6,488 bases of DNA, taken from contig JAQIBW010000302.1 in NCBI GenBank assembly GCA_027858865.1, positions 1 through 6,488 of the forward strand, read 5' to 3'. Position 1 is the stretch's first letter; each line of letters begins with the position of its first letter. The position numbers and the translations under genes were made by a program. Origin of the DNA: Sulfurimonas sp. (GTDB lineage: Bacteria; Campylobacterota; Campylobacteria; Campylobacterales; Sulfurimonadaceae). The notes below the pieces were generated by a model that did no database searches, was not told the origin of the DNA, and saw nothing but the letters and a program-made list of their open reading frames with translations. Positions 1 to 6,443 of this stretch are shown in pieces.

Positions 1-495
1 GTTCTAGATTTTTTACAAACAAATAAGCATACTATCTCTATCAATCTGACCTATTCTGACATTACAAATAAAAGCTTTATGGAGAGCCTCTATAAAAGAA
101 TCTCAAAAGAGAATATTGGGAATAGACTTATAGTTGAAATTACAGAAAACGAAAGTATAAAAGACTATAAACTTTTAAAAAAGAGTATCATAAAATTTCG
201 TAGTTTAGGTGTAAAAATTGCTATTGATGATTTTGGTAGTGGCTATTCTAGCTTTAGTCAAATTTTAGAGATTCACCCTGATTATATAAAAATAGATGGA
301 ACTATCATTGAAAATATAGACACTGATACACAAGCATTTATATTAACAAAAGCGATAGTAACATTTTCTAAAGAACTTGGAATCAAAGTAATCGCAGAGT
401 ATGTACATAGTAAAAAGATTCACGAGATACTGCTAGACTTCAAGATTGATGAATTTCAAGGCTATTACTTCTCTGAACCACTCATAGAGATATAA
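1..495 (+). CDS. EAL-domain cyclic-di-GMP phosphodiesterase, C-terminal part (5' end outside window)
   Basis: This is the C-terminal 164 residues of an EAL domain, which hydrolyses cyclic di-GMP to pGpG. The frame is open from base 1, and the residues before the first ATG (base 79) already match the family (SINLTYSDI), so that ATG is internal and the gene is cut by the window edge. Numbering from the first codon, the visible active-site positions are all kept: N15 in SINL, E46 in VEITE, D76-D77 in IDDFGSGYS, K98 in KIDG, E133 in IAEYVHS and Q153 in QGYYF. The EAL signature itself lies upstream and cannot be checked, but the visible part looks catalytically competent. Such domains often sit behind GGDEF, PAS or sensor domains, which cannot be judged here. 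The gene ends normally with TAA after the QGYYF..P segment. Its last 14 bases overlap the convergent reductase gene. The domain call is firm; activity is inferred. Confidence 0.93.
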   Translation, partial: VLDFLQTNKHTISINLTYSDITNKSFMESLYKRISKENIGNRLIVEITENESIKDYKLLKKSIIKFRSLGVKIAIDDFGSGYSSFSQILEIHPDYIKIDGTIIENIDTDTQAFILTKAIVTFSKELGIKVIAEYVHSKKIHEILLDFKIDEFQGYYFSEPLIEI

Positions 496-2386
496 AAGAA
501 GCTATCTCAGAAAATACAACTGCTCTGTTTTGCTCTTTTTCATCTAATATTTTACCAAGCATCTGAGATATATTTTCATCCATGTTTGGAACTATATTTT
601 TAATATTTTCAAGTTTCTCATTTTTTAACACATTTGTAAATCTTTCATAAGCAGTGTATGGCTCTTTTTTACTAAGAGCATAGTAAAGTCTGCGACCTAT
701 CTCAAAGATTTCGAACTCTTCATTTTTACCAGTATGTGTTTTGTTACTAAAACCAAAATCTATATCTATGCTTTTATCTCTTAAATATGCGCCAAGTTTC
801 ATCATAAAACCTATATTTGCCGGGGTATATTGGCTTAATACTCTATCGTGAAATGCTTCAAAAGTTTCATCAGTTTTTTTATGTGATTTATACTCAAGCA
901 TCAGGCTCTCAACATAAAAATGAGCATATCTAAGCGGTGCAGATTTAATAACTGCATAGCCTTCGACACCCTCACTTACAATTTTTCCACCAAGAGATAT
1001 ATGCACACCATCTTCATTTTCACCATTTACTTTAGCTTTACAACCCTCAAAACCTATATCTCCAAGTCCATGAATTCCACAGCCTTTTACACATGCTGAC
1101 CAATACATTCTCACTCGTCCGCTTACAAGCGGTACTTTTTCACTTAAATATTGAGACATATTGATAGCATCATTTTTATTTTCAATAACACCAAATGGGC
1201 AATGTTCTGTTCCTGCACAAGCTATTAAATGATTAAAATAAGGAGTATTTACACTTTTGTATCTATCAAAAAAAGACTCATTTAACAAAGCAGGCACATC
1301 CTTAACCCCCAAGATGTATAGACTTTGTTCCATATCAAAGCGTATCTCTTCCTTTGCATATTTTTCACCAAGAGTTGCTACTTCAATCATGCCTGAGCCA
1401 CTAAATACACCAGAGGGAATCACAACATGAACAGCGAATGAGCCATCTCTTAGTTGCACTTTACCATGATCTGGATCATTAAAGTCCATCTTTGTCATAG
1501 TCTCCCCTGCACTTGCAAAGTCAACTCCTGCATTTTCACGAATGGCACTTGATATCTCATCCATACCAACTGCATCTATAAGAAAGTGAAGTCTGTTTTT
1601 GTTTCTGTTGTCTCTAAAACCAAATCTTTTAAACAAATCAGTTATAGACTCAAAAGCTTTTAGAACCTCATCTTCATTTGCTAAAAAGATATCTGCACTC
1701 TTGGCAATTTTACCGACCTTTCCGCCAAGATACATGTTATAACCGTAACAACCATCTTTTTGAGCCAGGACAAAACAGCAGTCATGTCCAAAAACATTAC
1801 ATCTGTTTGAGAGTGAACCAGTTATAGAAGTGTTAAACTTTCTAGGAAGAGTAGATATCCACTCAGGAGAGTAAAGAAAAGTCTCTTGCAGTTTTAATAG
1901 TAGATTATATGAAGGTAGAACATTGTCAAACCCAAGAGCATCTAGTGGGTCTGTCATTATGTTTCTAAAGTTATCCACACCAGTCTGATAAGAATCAATT
2001 CCAACATTTTTAAGTTTTTGTAATATTGTAGGAATATCTTTAATATCTAAGTATCTAAGTTCACATTGCGCTCTAGTTGTTAAGTCTATGTAATCTTGTC
2101 CGTACGCTAATGCACACTCACCTATTGCCCTAATTTGAGCAGAGTTTAGGTATCCACCGGGAATACGAATTTTAATCATAAACTTTTGAGGTGTTGCAGG
2201 TCTGTCATAGATGCCAAAACATTTTAAAAAGTACTTTTTATCTTCATCAGGGATAGAGTCATAACCATTCTCTGAATACTCTTGAAGTTTATCAAAAGCC
2301 TCTTGTGGGTTTTTCAGTTCTTTAATTTGCTCTACCTTATTAAGTTTTTTACTTCTTGCATCATAGGCTTTTTGTAGTGCTTCCAT
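482..2386 (-). CDS. siroheme / [4Fe-4S] nitrite or sulfite reductase (NirA/Sir family, ferredoxin-type)
   Basis: This is a 634-residue cytoplasmic haemoprotein of the nitrite/sulfite reductase family, which makes six-electron reductions (nitrite to ammonium, or sulfite to sulfide). Domains in order: first ferredoxin-like half-domain about 67-130, siroheme domain about 140-290, second half-domain about 314-370, then the Fe-S/siroheme domain from about 380. The cluster ligands are C390-x5-C396 and C432-x3-C436. Likely anion-binding residues are R105 (LTTRAQCE), R141 (NFRNIM) and R182/K183 (LPRKF). The second cysteine pair reads ACVKGCG, not the common GCxNxC. The protein is longer than the usual 510-560 residues: about 60 residues precede the first half-domain, and a cysteine-free tail of about 130 residues follows the catalytic core. 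There is no flavin or NADPH domain, so electrons probably come from ferredoxin. The ATG at 2386 is preceded by GGAG with a 7-base spacer. Substrate choice cannot be settled; no nitrate or sulfate assimilation neighbours are in view. Confidence 0.9.
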   Translation of the reverse strand: MEALQKAYDARSKKLNKVEQIKELKNPQEAFDKLQEYSENGYDSIPDEDKKYFLKCFGIYDRPATPQKFMIKIRIPGGYLNSAQIRAIGECALAYGQDYIDLTTRAQCELRYLDIKDIPTILQKLKNVGIDSYQTGVDNFRNIMTDPLDALGFDNVLPSYNLLLKLQETFLYSPEWISTLPRKFNTSITGSLSNRCNVFGHDCCFVLAQKDGCYGYNMYLGGKVGKIAKSADIFLANEDEVLKAFESITDLFKRFGFRDNRNKNRLHFLIDAVGMDEISSAIRENAGVDFASAGETMTKMDFNDPDHGKVQLRDGSFAVHVVIPSGVFSGSGMIEVATLGEKYAKEEIRFDMEQSLYILGVKDVPALLNESFFDRYKSVNTPYFNHLIACAGTEHCPFGVIENKNDAINMSQYLSEKVPLVSGRVRMYWSACVKGCGIHGLGDIGFEGCKAKVNGENEDGVHISLGGKIVSEGVEGYAVIKSAPLRYAHFYVESLMLEYKSHKKTDETFEAFHDRVLSQYTPANIGFMMKLGAYLRDKSIDIDFGFSNKTHTGKNEEFEIFEIGRRLYYALSKKEPYTAYERFTNVLKNEKLENIKNIVPNMDENISQMLGKILDEKEQNRAVVFSEIASFISL

Positions 2387-2393
2387 TTCAAAG

Positions 2394-2397
2394 CTCC
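2394..2397 (-). promoter_or_regulatory. Shine-Dalgarno of the nitrite/sulfite reductase gene
   Basis: On the minus strand GGAG lies 7 bases before the ATG at 2386, which supports that start. The left arm of the inverted repeat at 2398-2421 begins at the very next base, so repeat and ribosome-binding site abut. Confidence 0.7.
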
Positions 2398-2421
2398 AAT
2401 ATTATTTATATGTATAATATT
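2398..2421 (-). promoter_or_regulatory. perfect 8-bp inverted repeat, possible operator over the reductase promoter
   Basis: AATATTAT (2398-2405) and ATAATATT (2414-2421) are perfect inverted copies separated by 8 bases, a centre spacing of 16 bases. On the minus strand the upstream arm contains TATTAT (2419-2414), which could be the -10 of the reductase promoter. Transcription would then start near 2407 and the leader would be about 20 bases. A repeat spanning the -10 and start site fits a dimeric repressor site. I could not match it to a named regulator: the spacing differs from the Helicobacter NikR pattern, and it lacks the TTAAC/GTTAA arms of Campylobacter NssR. The stretch is almost pure A/T, so chance is a real alternative. 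Confidence 0.35.
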
Positions 2422-2456
2422 AGCTACTTTTCATGCTTTACTAGGCAGTTTATTGA

Positions 2457-2513
2457 TTATTTTTTATACAGCTTTTCATCAGAACTAAAGAAATCTTTTA
2501 ATTTATTTATCAT
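2457..2513 (-). CDS. possible 18-codon small ORF or leader peptide upstream of the reductase gene
   Basis: On the minus strand an ATG at 2513 opens 18 codons reading MINKLKDFFSSDEKLYKK, ending at TAA (2459-2457). It lies 70 bases upstream of, and on the same strand as, the reductase start. The peptide is lysine-rich with a plausible bacterial N-terminus, but the upstream bases (AAAGAG about 6 bases before the ATG) give only a weak ribosome-binding site. It could be a translated leader, the start of a gene lost to a stop codon, or chance. I do not recognise the sequence. Confidence 0.2.
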   Translation of the reverse strand: MINKLKDFFSSDEKLYKK

Positions 2514-2536
2514 AGTGGCTCTTTATATTTAGTTGA

Positions 2537-2542
2537 TATAAT
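2537..2542 (+). promoter_or_regulatory. sigma-70 type -10 box for the Sel1-repeat gene
   Basis: A perfect TATAAT lies 32 bases before the TTG start at 2575, placing transcription start near 2549 and giving a leader of about 26 bases. No good -35 is present at the expected spacing, which is usual for Campylobacterota housekeeping promoters, where the -10 dominates. Confidence 0.5.
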
Positions 2543-2563
2543 TTTAATACAAAAGACAAATAT

Positions 2564-2568
2564 GAGGA
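2564..2568 (+). promoter_or_regulatory. Shine-Dalgarno selecting a TTG start
   Basis: GAGGA at 2564-2568 is 6 bases before the TTG at 2575. No in-frame ATG precedes the signal peptide; the nearby ATG at 2562 is in another frame. This site is the main reason to accept TTG as the initiator of the Sel1-repeat protein. Confidence 0.7.
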
Positions 2569-2574
2569 TTTATA

Positions 2575-3048
2575 TTGAAAAAAATTATTTATATACTTAG
2601 CCTCATGCTTTTTACTACCTCTTATGCTTATAATATGCAAGACTTTGAATTTTACACAGAAGCTTGTAAAAGAAATGACTATGTAAGTTGTTCTCATTTA
2701 GCCATCATATATGAAGAAGATATCCTGGTTAAACAAGATATGAAAAAAGCATTTAAGCTTTACTCAAAAGCTTGTGGAGGTGACTATGCTTTTGCCTGTC
2801 ACAATGTAGCTGTAACTTACTCAAAAAGTGACAATCAAGCACTCAAAAGTATAGCTTTAAAATTTTATGATAGAGCATGCGATGGGGGTTATACTGAATC
2901 ATGTATATACCTTGGACGAATGCATAGAGATTCACATACTTTAAATAGGGACTATAAAAAAGCTAAAGAGTATTTTGAAAAAGCTTGTGAAGGCAACAAT
3001 CGTCTAGGTTGTAAAGAATTAAGAATATTAGAAGAGTCTGGTTACTAA
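2575..3048 (+). CDS. secreted Sel1-repeat protein with paired cysteines (Hcp-like)
   Basis: This 157-residue protein begins with a clear signal peptide: KK, then a hydrophobic run to about residue 15, with likely cleavage after TSYA at residue 18. The rest is a string of Sel1-like helix-turn-helix repeats (for example KKAFKLYSKAC and KKAKEYFEKAC). Each repeat carries a C-x7-C pair: C31/C39, C67/C75, C102/C110 and C138/C146. The pairs are spaced 36, 35 and 36 residues apart and there are no other cysteines. This is the pattern of the Helicobacter cysteine-rich (Hcp) proteins, where each pair forms a disulfide bridging the two helices of a repeat. A periplasmic or secreted location is therefore likely, with a role in protein-protein contacts; the partner is unknown. 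It starts at TTG behind a strong Shine-Dalgarno and its own TATAAT. It is divergent from the reductase gene and ends one base before the cheR stop on the opposite strand. Family is secure; function is not. Confidence 0.87.
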   Translation: MKKIIYILSLMLFTTSYAYNMQDFEFYTEACKRNDYVSCSHLAIIYEEDILVKQDMKKAFKLYSKACGGDYAFACHNVAVTYSKSDNQALKSIALKFYDRACDGGYTESCIYLGRMHRDSHTLNRDYKKAKEYFEKACEGNNRLGCKELRILEESGY

Positions 3049-3049
3049 T

Positions 3050-3829
3050 CTAAAGTTGATCAGCATGTCCAAAAAATATCTCTTGTTCGCTATTTTTTCT
3101 CATACTTTCTAAAATATTTTTTGCTTTGATTTTTGTCGGTTTATCAAAGTAAATAAACATATTTCTTGAAAAGATAAAATCGAATTTTCCAATATTTATA
3201 AAAGATGGATCAAATAGATTTTCCAGTCTAAAAGTCACATGAGATTTGACACTGCTCTTTAGCGCATATAAGTTACCATCTCTGTCAAAATATTTATCTT
3301 TAATCTCATCAGTAAGGTTTCTTACATTTCTCTCTTTGTAAACAGCCTCTCGTGCTTTTTGTAAGGCATCTGAGTTAATATCTATACCAACTATTGTTAT
3401 CTTGCTTGGAGGTACTCCTGCTTCAAGAAGTGCAATAGCGATGCTATAAGGTTCTTCGCCTGTTGCAGATGGAGCACAGAGTATATCTACAGCTTGTCCA
3501 TAACTCTTAACCAGTTCTACAAGTTCTGCAATTTGTCTAAACTCTCTATAAAAAAATGTCTCATTTGTAGTTAAGTAATCTATCAACTCTTGTTTTATAA
3601 TCGCATCTGAATCTACCATTGTTAATAATTTTGAAAATGAACTAATCTCTCGTTGCCTACAAAAAGTCATAACTTTATTTGTCAATATACTTATCTGATT
3701 GTCAAATGTCACACCCGTCTCATTTTTAAAGTACTCTGCTATGGATGTAACATCAGTGTAGTCCGTAGGTTCGACAATTTTTTCTTCTTCTAAAATGAGT
3801 TCTTTCTTCTTTTTTAAAAAACTAAACAT
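3050..3829 (-). CDS. cheR: CheR-type chemoreceptor glutamate methyltransferase, short C-terminus
   Basis: This cytoplasmic enzyme transfers a methyl group from S-adenosylmethionine to receptor glutamates. Numbering from ATG 3829 (259 residues): a basic then acidic leader, a helical N-domain to about 85 ending in TTNETFFYRE, the SAM loop APSATGEEPYS at about 119-129, acidic D150 in GIDIN, NLFD at about 204-207 and SRNMFIYFD at about 221-229. I chose ATG 3829 because it overlaps the cheB stop as TAATG, a typical coupled start. A TTG at 3838 adds three residues, but its AAGGA is only about 3 bases away. The beta-subdomain is about four residues shorter than that of enteric CheR and lacks its GxG, suggesting a pentapeptide-independent enzyme. 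The protein stops three residues after GHAD; enteric CheR runs about 25 further and forms a last strand. Neither other reading frame beyond the stop restores a CheR-like tail. Family call firm; full activity uncertain. Confidence 0.9.
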   Translation of the reverse strand: MFSFLKKKKELILEEEKIVEPTDYTDVTSIAEYFKNETGVTFDNQISILTNKVMTFCRQREISSFSKLLTMVDSDAIIKQELIDYLTTNETFFYREFRQIAELVELVKSYGQAVDILCAPSATGEEPYSIAIALLEAGVPPSKITIVGIDINSDALQKAREAVYKERNVRNLTDEIKDKYFDRDGNLYALKSSVKSHVTFRLENLFDPSFINIGKFDFIFSRNMFIYFDKPTKIKAKNILESMRKNSEQEIFFGHADQL

Positions 3830-4425
3830 TAGTAACAAAATTCCTTTATACTATCTACTATCTGAGCAATATCCAGTACTTTAATATCTTTTACTTCTTT
3901 TCTTGCACGACTAGGCATACCATCAACAATGGCACTGCTCTGACTCTCAGTTATACATGATGAGCCATTTTGACCAAGTATTTTACAAGCTTCTACACCG
4001 TCTTGACCAATGCCCGTTAAGATAACACTTAAAATATCAAAATCTTTACTATATGGTACAAAAGAGTTAAATAGAGTATTTATATCTGGATTAAAAGCAT
4101 TTACTGGTGACTTTGCTTGAGAAAAAATATATCCAGAACTATTTTTACTTATGGTTGTAGCTCCACAACATACATATATATTTGCATTTTCCAAGTACTC
4201 TTGATCATTGGCAACAGATATGGAATTCAGATGATTTTCTTGTAGCCTTTTAGCAAAACTTTGCATAAAACCAACTGCCATATGTTGTGCAATAACTATC
4301 GTAGTACTTTGCAGTAAAGGCAGAGCATTTACAATTTTTTCTATTTGTCCTGGCCCTCCCGTAGAGGCACCAATTAGGACAATTTTACTAGGTTTTAAAT
4401 ATTTCAAGTTTAGAGTGTAGGTCAT
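3829..4425 (-). CDS. cheB: CheB protein-glutamate methylesterase, catalytic domain only
   Basis: This 198-residue protein removes methyl esters from chemoreceptor glutamates (and in related enzymes deamidates glutamines). The catalytic triad is visible: S21 in GASTGGP, H48 in AQHM and D142 in LTGIGQDGVEA. Other family marks are NPDINTLFNSF at about 112-122 and SAIVDGMPSRA at about 164-174. It contains only the esterase domain. The receiver domain and linker that put enteric CheB (about 350 residues) under CheA control are absent, as in the Campylobacter jejuni CheB. The ATG at 4425 lies inside the MCP gene, a 38-base overlap, with no strong Shine-Dalgarno, so translation is probably coupled to the MCP. 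A TTG at 4407 is the only nearby alternative start and also lacks a good site. The stop overlaps the cheR ATG. The usual IAPGG segment reads VCCGAT (about 85-90), which is unusual but outside the triad. Confidence 0.93.
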   Translation of the reverse strand: MTYTLNLKYLKPSKIVLIGASTGGPGQIEKIVNALPLLQSTTIVIAQHMAVGFMQSFAKRLQENHLNSISVANDQEYLENANIYVCCGATTISKNSSGYIFSQAKSPVNAFNPDINTLFNSFVPYSKDFDILSVILTGIGQDGVEACKILGQNGSSCITESQSSAIVDGMPSRARKEVKDIKVLDIAQIVDSIKEFCY

Positions 4426-6433
4426 CTGTCATTGAGTTTAAGTGATCAGCGGCAGCTGCGATCTCCTCAACATTACGGGCATTAACTAAAGAGATATCAT
4501 TTATCTCTGTAATCTGAGTAACTATAGACTCCACATCATTTCCTGTTTTCTCAAAGTCTGTTACAGTTCTATCACTTGCAACTACAGCTTCATCAACTAT
4601 CCTAACGCTAATGTTGATTTTATCTTCAACTTGTATGGCCATATCTGCAAGCGCTTGGATATCTTCAGAGTTACTGCTCATTTGTCCACTAACATCTCCT
4701 ATAGACTGAACGATTACGTTTATAGTAGCATTGATTTCTGTAAGAGATTTTTGAGTTCTCTCTGCAAGTTTACGAACTTCATCGGCAACAACAGCGAACC
4801 CACGTCCATGTTCACCCGCACGAGCCGCTTCAATAGCAGCATTAAGTGCCAGAAGATTTGTCTGATCTGCGATATCTGAGATAACTTCAAGAACATGTTT
4901 GACTTCATTCGCGTCTTGAGATACTGTGTTCATTTTCTCTGCTAACTCTACTTCCAACTCAGCACTTCTTTGTACATCTGACGTAAGTTTAATTACATCA
5001 TCACGAGCTTCTGTAAGATTTTCATTTGCTTTTATGATATCATTTTTACTCTCTTGAGCATCTATGATTGCCTTATTTATCTCATCTTTAATATTAACTG
5101 CTTTTCGCGTAGCCGCGTCAACAACGTTTACAGATTTCTCAACATTTTCTCCAACACCAAGAGCTGTAGTAGAAAGTTCATGAGAAATAGAAGCATTCTC
5201 AGATGAACTTTGTTTTGAAGTTTCTATCAACTCTTTTAATGAAGTCATAAGACCATTAAAACTCATCGCTATCTGGGAAAGTTCTAAAGGTGCATTTTCA
5301 TCTACTTTTAGAGTTAAGTTTTTATTATCACCAATATTTAAAAGAGTCGCTTTAAACTTGTTAATAGGTCCAATAATACTTATATTAACTGCAAATGTAG
5401 ATATAGTTATCATAATTATTAGTATAATCACAGACCATATTATTATATGATTTCGTATACTATTTGGAGCGATAAGAACTTCTGCTTCATCCATTCTTGA
5501 AATAATTGCCCAATTGAAATCTTCTCCAATTTTAACAAATGAATAAGAAAGTAATACATTTTCCCCCGTATATCCCTTTGCCATAACTATACCAGTTTTT
5601 CCAGAGTGTGCTGCTTTAGTAGCTATTGTATCTACAGAACCAGTTGATGGATTTGCAAAAGATGCTTTTATGGTATGAGTTTTTTTATTTAGATAACTGT
5701 CACTTCTCATCAATTTATCTAGACCTACAAGATAGTCTTCTTGAGTATTACCATATCCTTTTCTAAACTGCATTATATTATTGATAGATGCATCTGATAC
5801 TTGCAAAACTACTATTGCTTTCATCACGCCATCTGTAATTACAGGAGCACCCAAGAACATTGCCGGAGCACCTGCACTTGGAGCATAAGCTCTCATATCT
5901 ACAAAAACAGGACGCTTAAGTTCTTTTACTTTTTTGTACACTTCCCCAAGTCCTGAGTCTTTTAGACTTCCATTGCCTACATTTTCCCCAAAATCTGACT
6001 CTTTCGCCTGTGAATACATAACATGTCCATGTTTTGCACAGATAACAAATACATCATAGTAGCCATACTCTTTAGCATATTTTTGAAAAAATGCCTCATG
6101 TGGAGCTATTTTATCTTTTGCTAGTTGATTAGTAACCGGATATTTATCAGTAGCTTTAACTTCGAGTTCTTCATGTACATAAATCAGGTCATTAACCAGA
6201 TTATAAAGATTCTCACTCTCTGCCATAACATTAATATCGCCAATTCTCTCTGCAAAGAAATTCTGGATTTGTTGAGCTTTAGAATCTCTTGTTCCAGTTA
6301 GAGTGTCGTAACTATTTTTCATAAGAGCTTCTTTACTCTCTGACACCGATATGTAAGTTGTTATTAGCGCCAATAGTATTAGCGATAACGCTGTCGATAA
6401 GATAATTTGCATTCTTATTGAGAGTTTATTCAT
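4388..6433 (-). CDS. methyl-accepting chemotaxis protein with periplasmic dCache sensor
   Basis: This is a 681-residue membrane chemoreceptor. Layout: TM1 about 9-30, periplasmic double-Cache sensor about 31-325, TM2 about 330-353, HAMP about 354-405 (starting GPINKF), then a long coiled-coil signalling domain to the end. The kinase-control tip is clear around 516-560 (ADQTNLLALNAAIEAARAGE, then GRGFAVVADEVRKLAERT). The tip lies about 140 residues from the C-terminus, giving long symmetrical arms. Membrane-distal Cache marks are SDFGENV (146-152), DSGLGEVY (159-166) and YAPSAGAPA (183-191); DYLVGLDKLMRSDS follows at 233-246. The RxWY motif of amino-acid-sensing dCache receptors is absent, so the ligand cannot be named. 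NVEEIAAAA near 654-662 is a plausible methylation site. The C-terminus (LEIFKT) has no CheR-docking pentapeptide. The ATG at 6433 follows AGGAAG with a good spacer. It heads an operon with cheB and cheR, its likely adaptation enzymes. Confidence 0.95.
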   Translation of the reverse strand: MNKLSIRMQIILSTALSLILLALITTYISVSESKEALMKNSYDTLTGTRDSKAQQIQNFFAERIGDINVMAESENLYNLVNDLIYVHEELEVKATDKYPVTNQLAKDKIAPHEAFFQKYAKEYGYYDVFVICAKHGHVMYSQAKESDFGENVGNGSLKDSGLGEVYKKVKELKRPVFVDMRAYAPSAGAPAMFLGAPVITDGVMKAIVVLQVSDASINNIMQFRKGYGNTQEDYLVGLDKLMRSDSYLNKKTHTIKASFANPSTGSVDTIATKAAHSGKTGIVMAKGYTGENVLLSYSFVKIGEDFNWAIISRMDEAEVLIAPNSIRNHIIIWSVIILIIMITISTFAVNISIIGPINKFKATLLNIGDNKNLTLKVDENAPLELSQIAMSFNGLMTSLKELIETSKQSSSENASISHELSTTALGVGENVEKSVNVVDAATRKAVNIKDEINKAIIDAQESKNDIIKANENLTEARDDVIKLTSDVQRSAELEVELAEKMNTVSQDANEVKHVLEVISDIADQTNLLALNAAIEAARAGEHGRGFAVVADEVRKLAERTQKSLTEINATINVIVQSIGDVSGQMSSNSEDIQALADMAIQVEDKINISVRIVDEAVVASDRTVTDFEKTGNDVESIVTQITEINDISLVNARNVEEIAAAADHLNSMTDDLHSKLEIFKT

Positions 6434-6437
6434 TTAA

Positions 6438-6443
6438 CTTCCT
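6438..6443 (-). promoter_or_regulatory. Shine-Dalgarno of the MCP gene
   Basis: On the minus strand AGGAAG stands 4 bases before the ATG at 6433. The alternating TATATA just upstream (about 6445-6453) is too close to serve as a -10 with a normal leader. The operon promoter is probably further up, near or beyond the window edge, and I cannot place it. Confidence 0.65.

Noticed and set aside
503..570. 9-bp inverted repeat TATCTCAGA / TCTGAGATA, considered as a terminator for the EAL gene
   Set aside because: The arms are about 50 bases apart inside reductase coding sequence and no T-run follows the second arm directly, so it does not look like a rho-independent terminator.
2503..2697. 64-codon minus-strand open frame
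   Set aside because: It runs antisense across the Sel1 promoter, Shine-Dalgarno and signal-peptide region, has low-complexity content and shows no family resemblance.
3040..3075. Possible bidirectional terminator between the Sel1 gene and cheR
   Set aside because: The stops are one base apart, and I found no GC-rich stem with a T-tract on either strand.
3049..3838. Frameshift explaining the short CheR C-terminus
   Set aside because: Frames past the stop read short runs such as NFRLVTRLF then stop, without the Y-x-K type tail of CheR; no convincing shifted continuation.
4631..4879. 82-codon plus-strand open frame
   Set aside because: It is antisense to the most conserved part of the MCP signalling domain; a mirror of constrained codons, not a gene.
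4720..4908. 62-codon minus-strand open frame
   Set aside because: It is an out-of-frame reading of the MCP hairpin-tip region, with no ribosome-binding site or recognisable domain.
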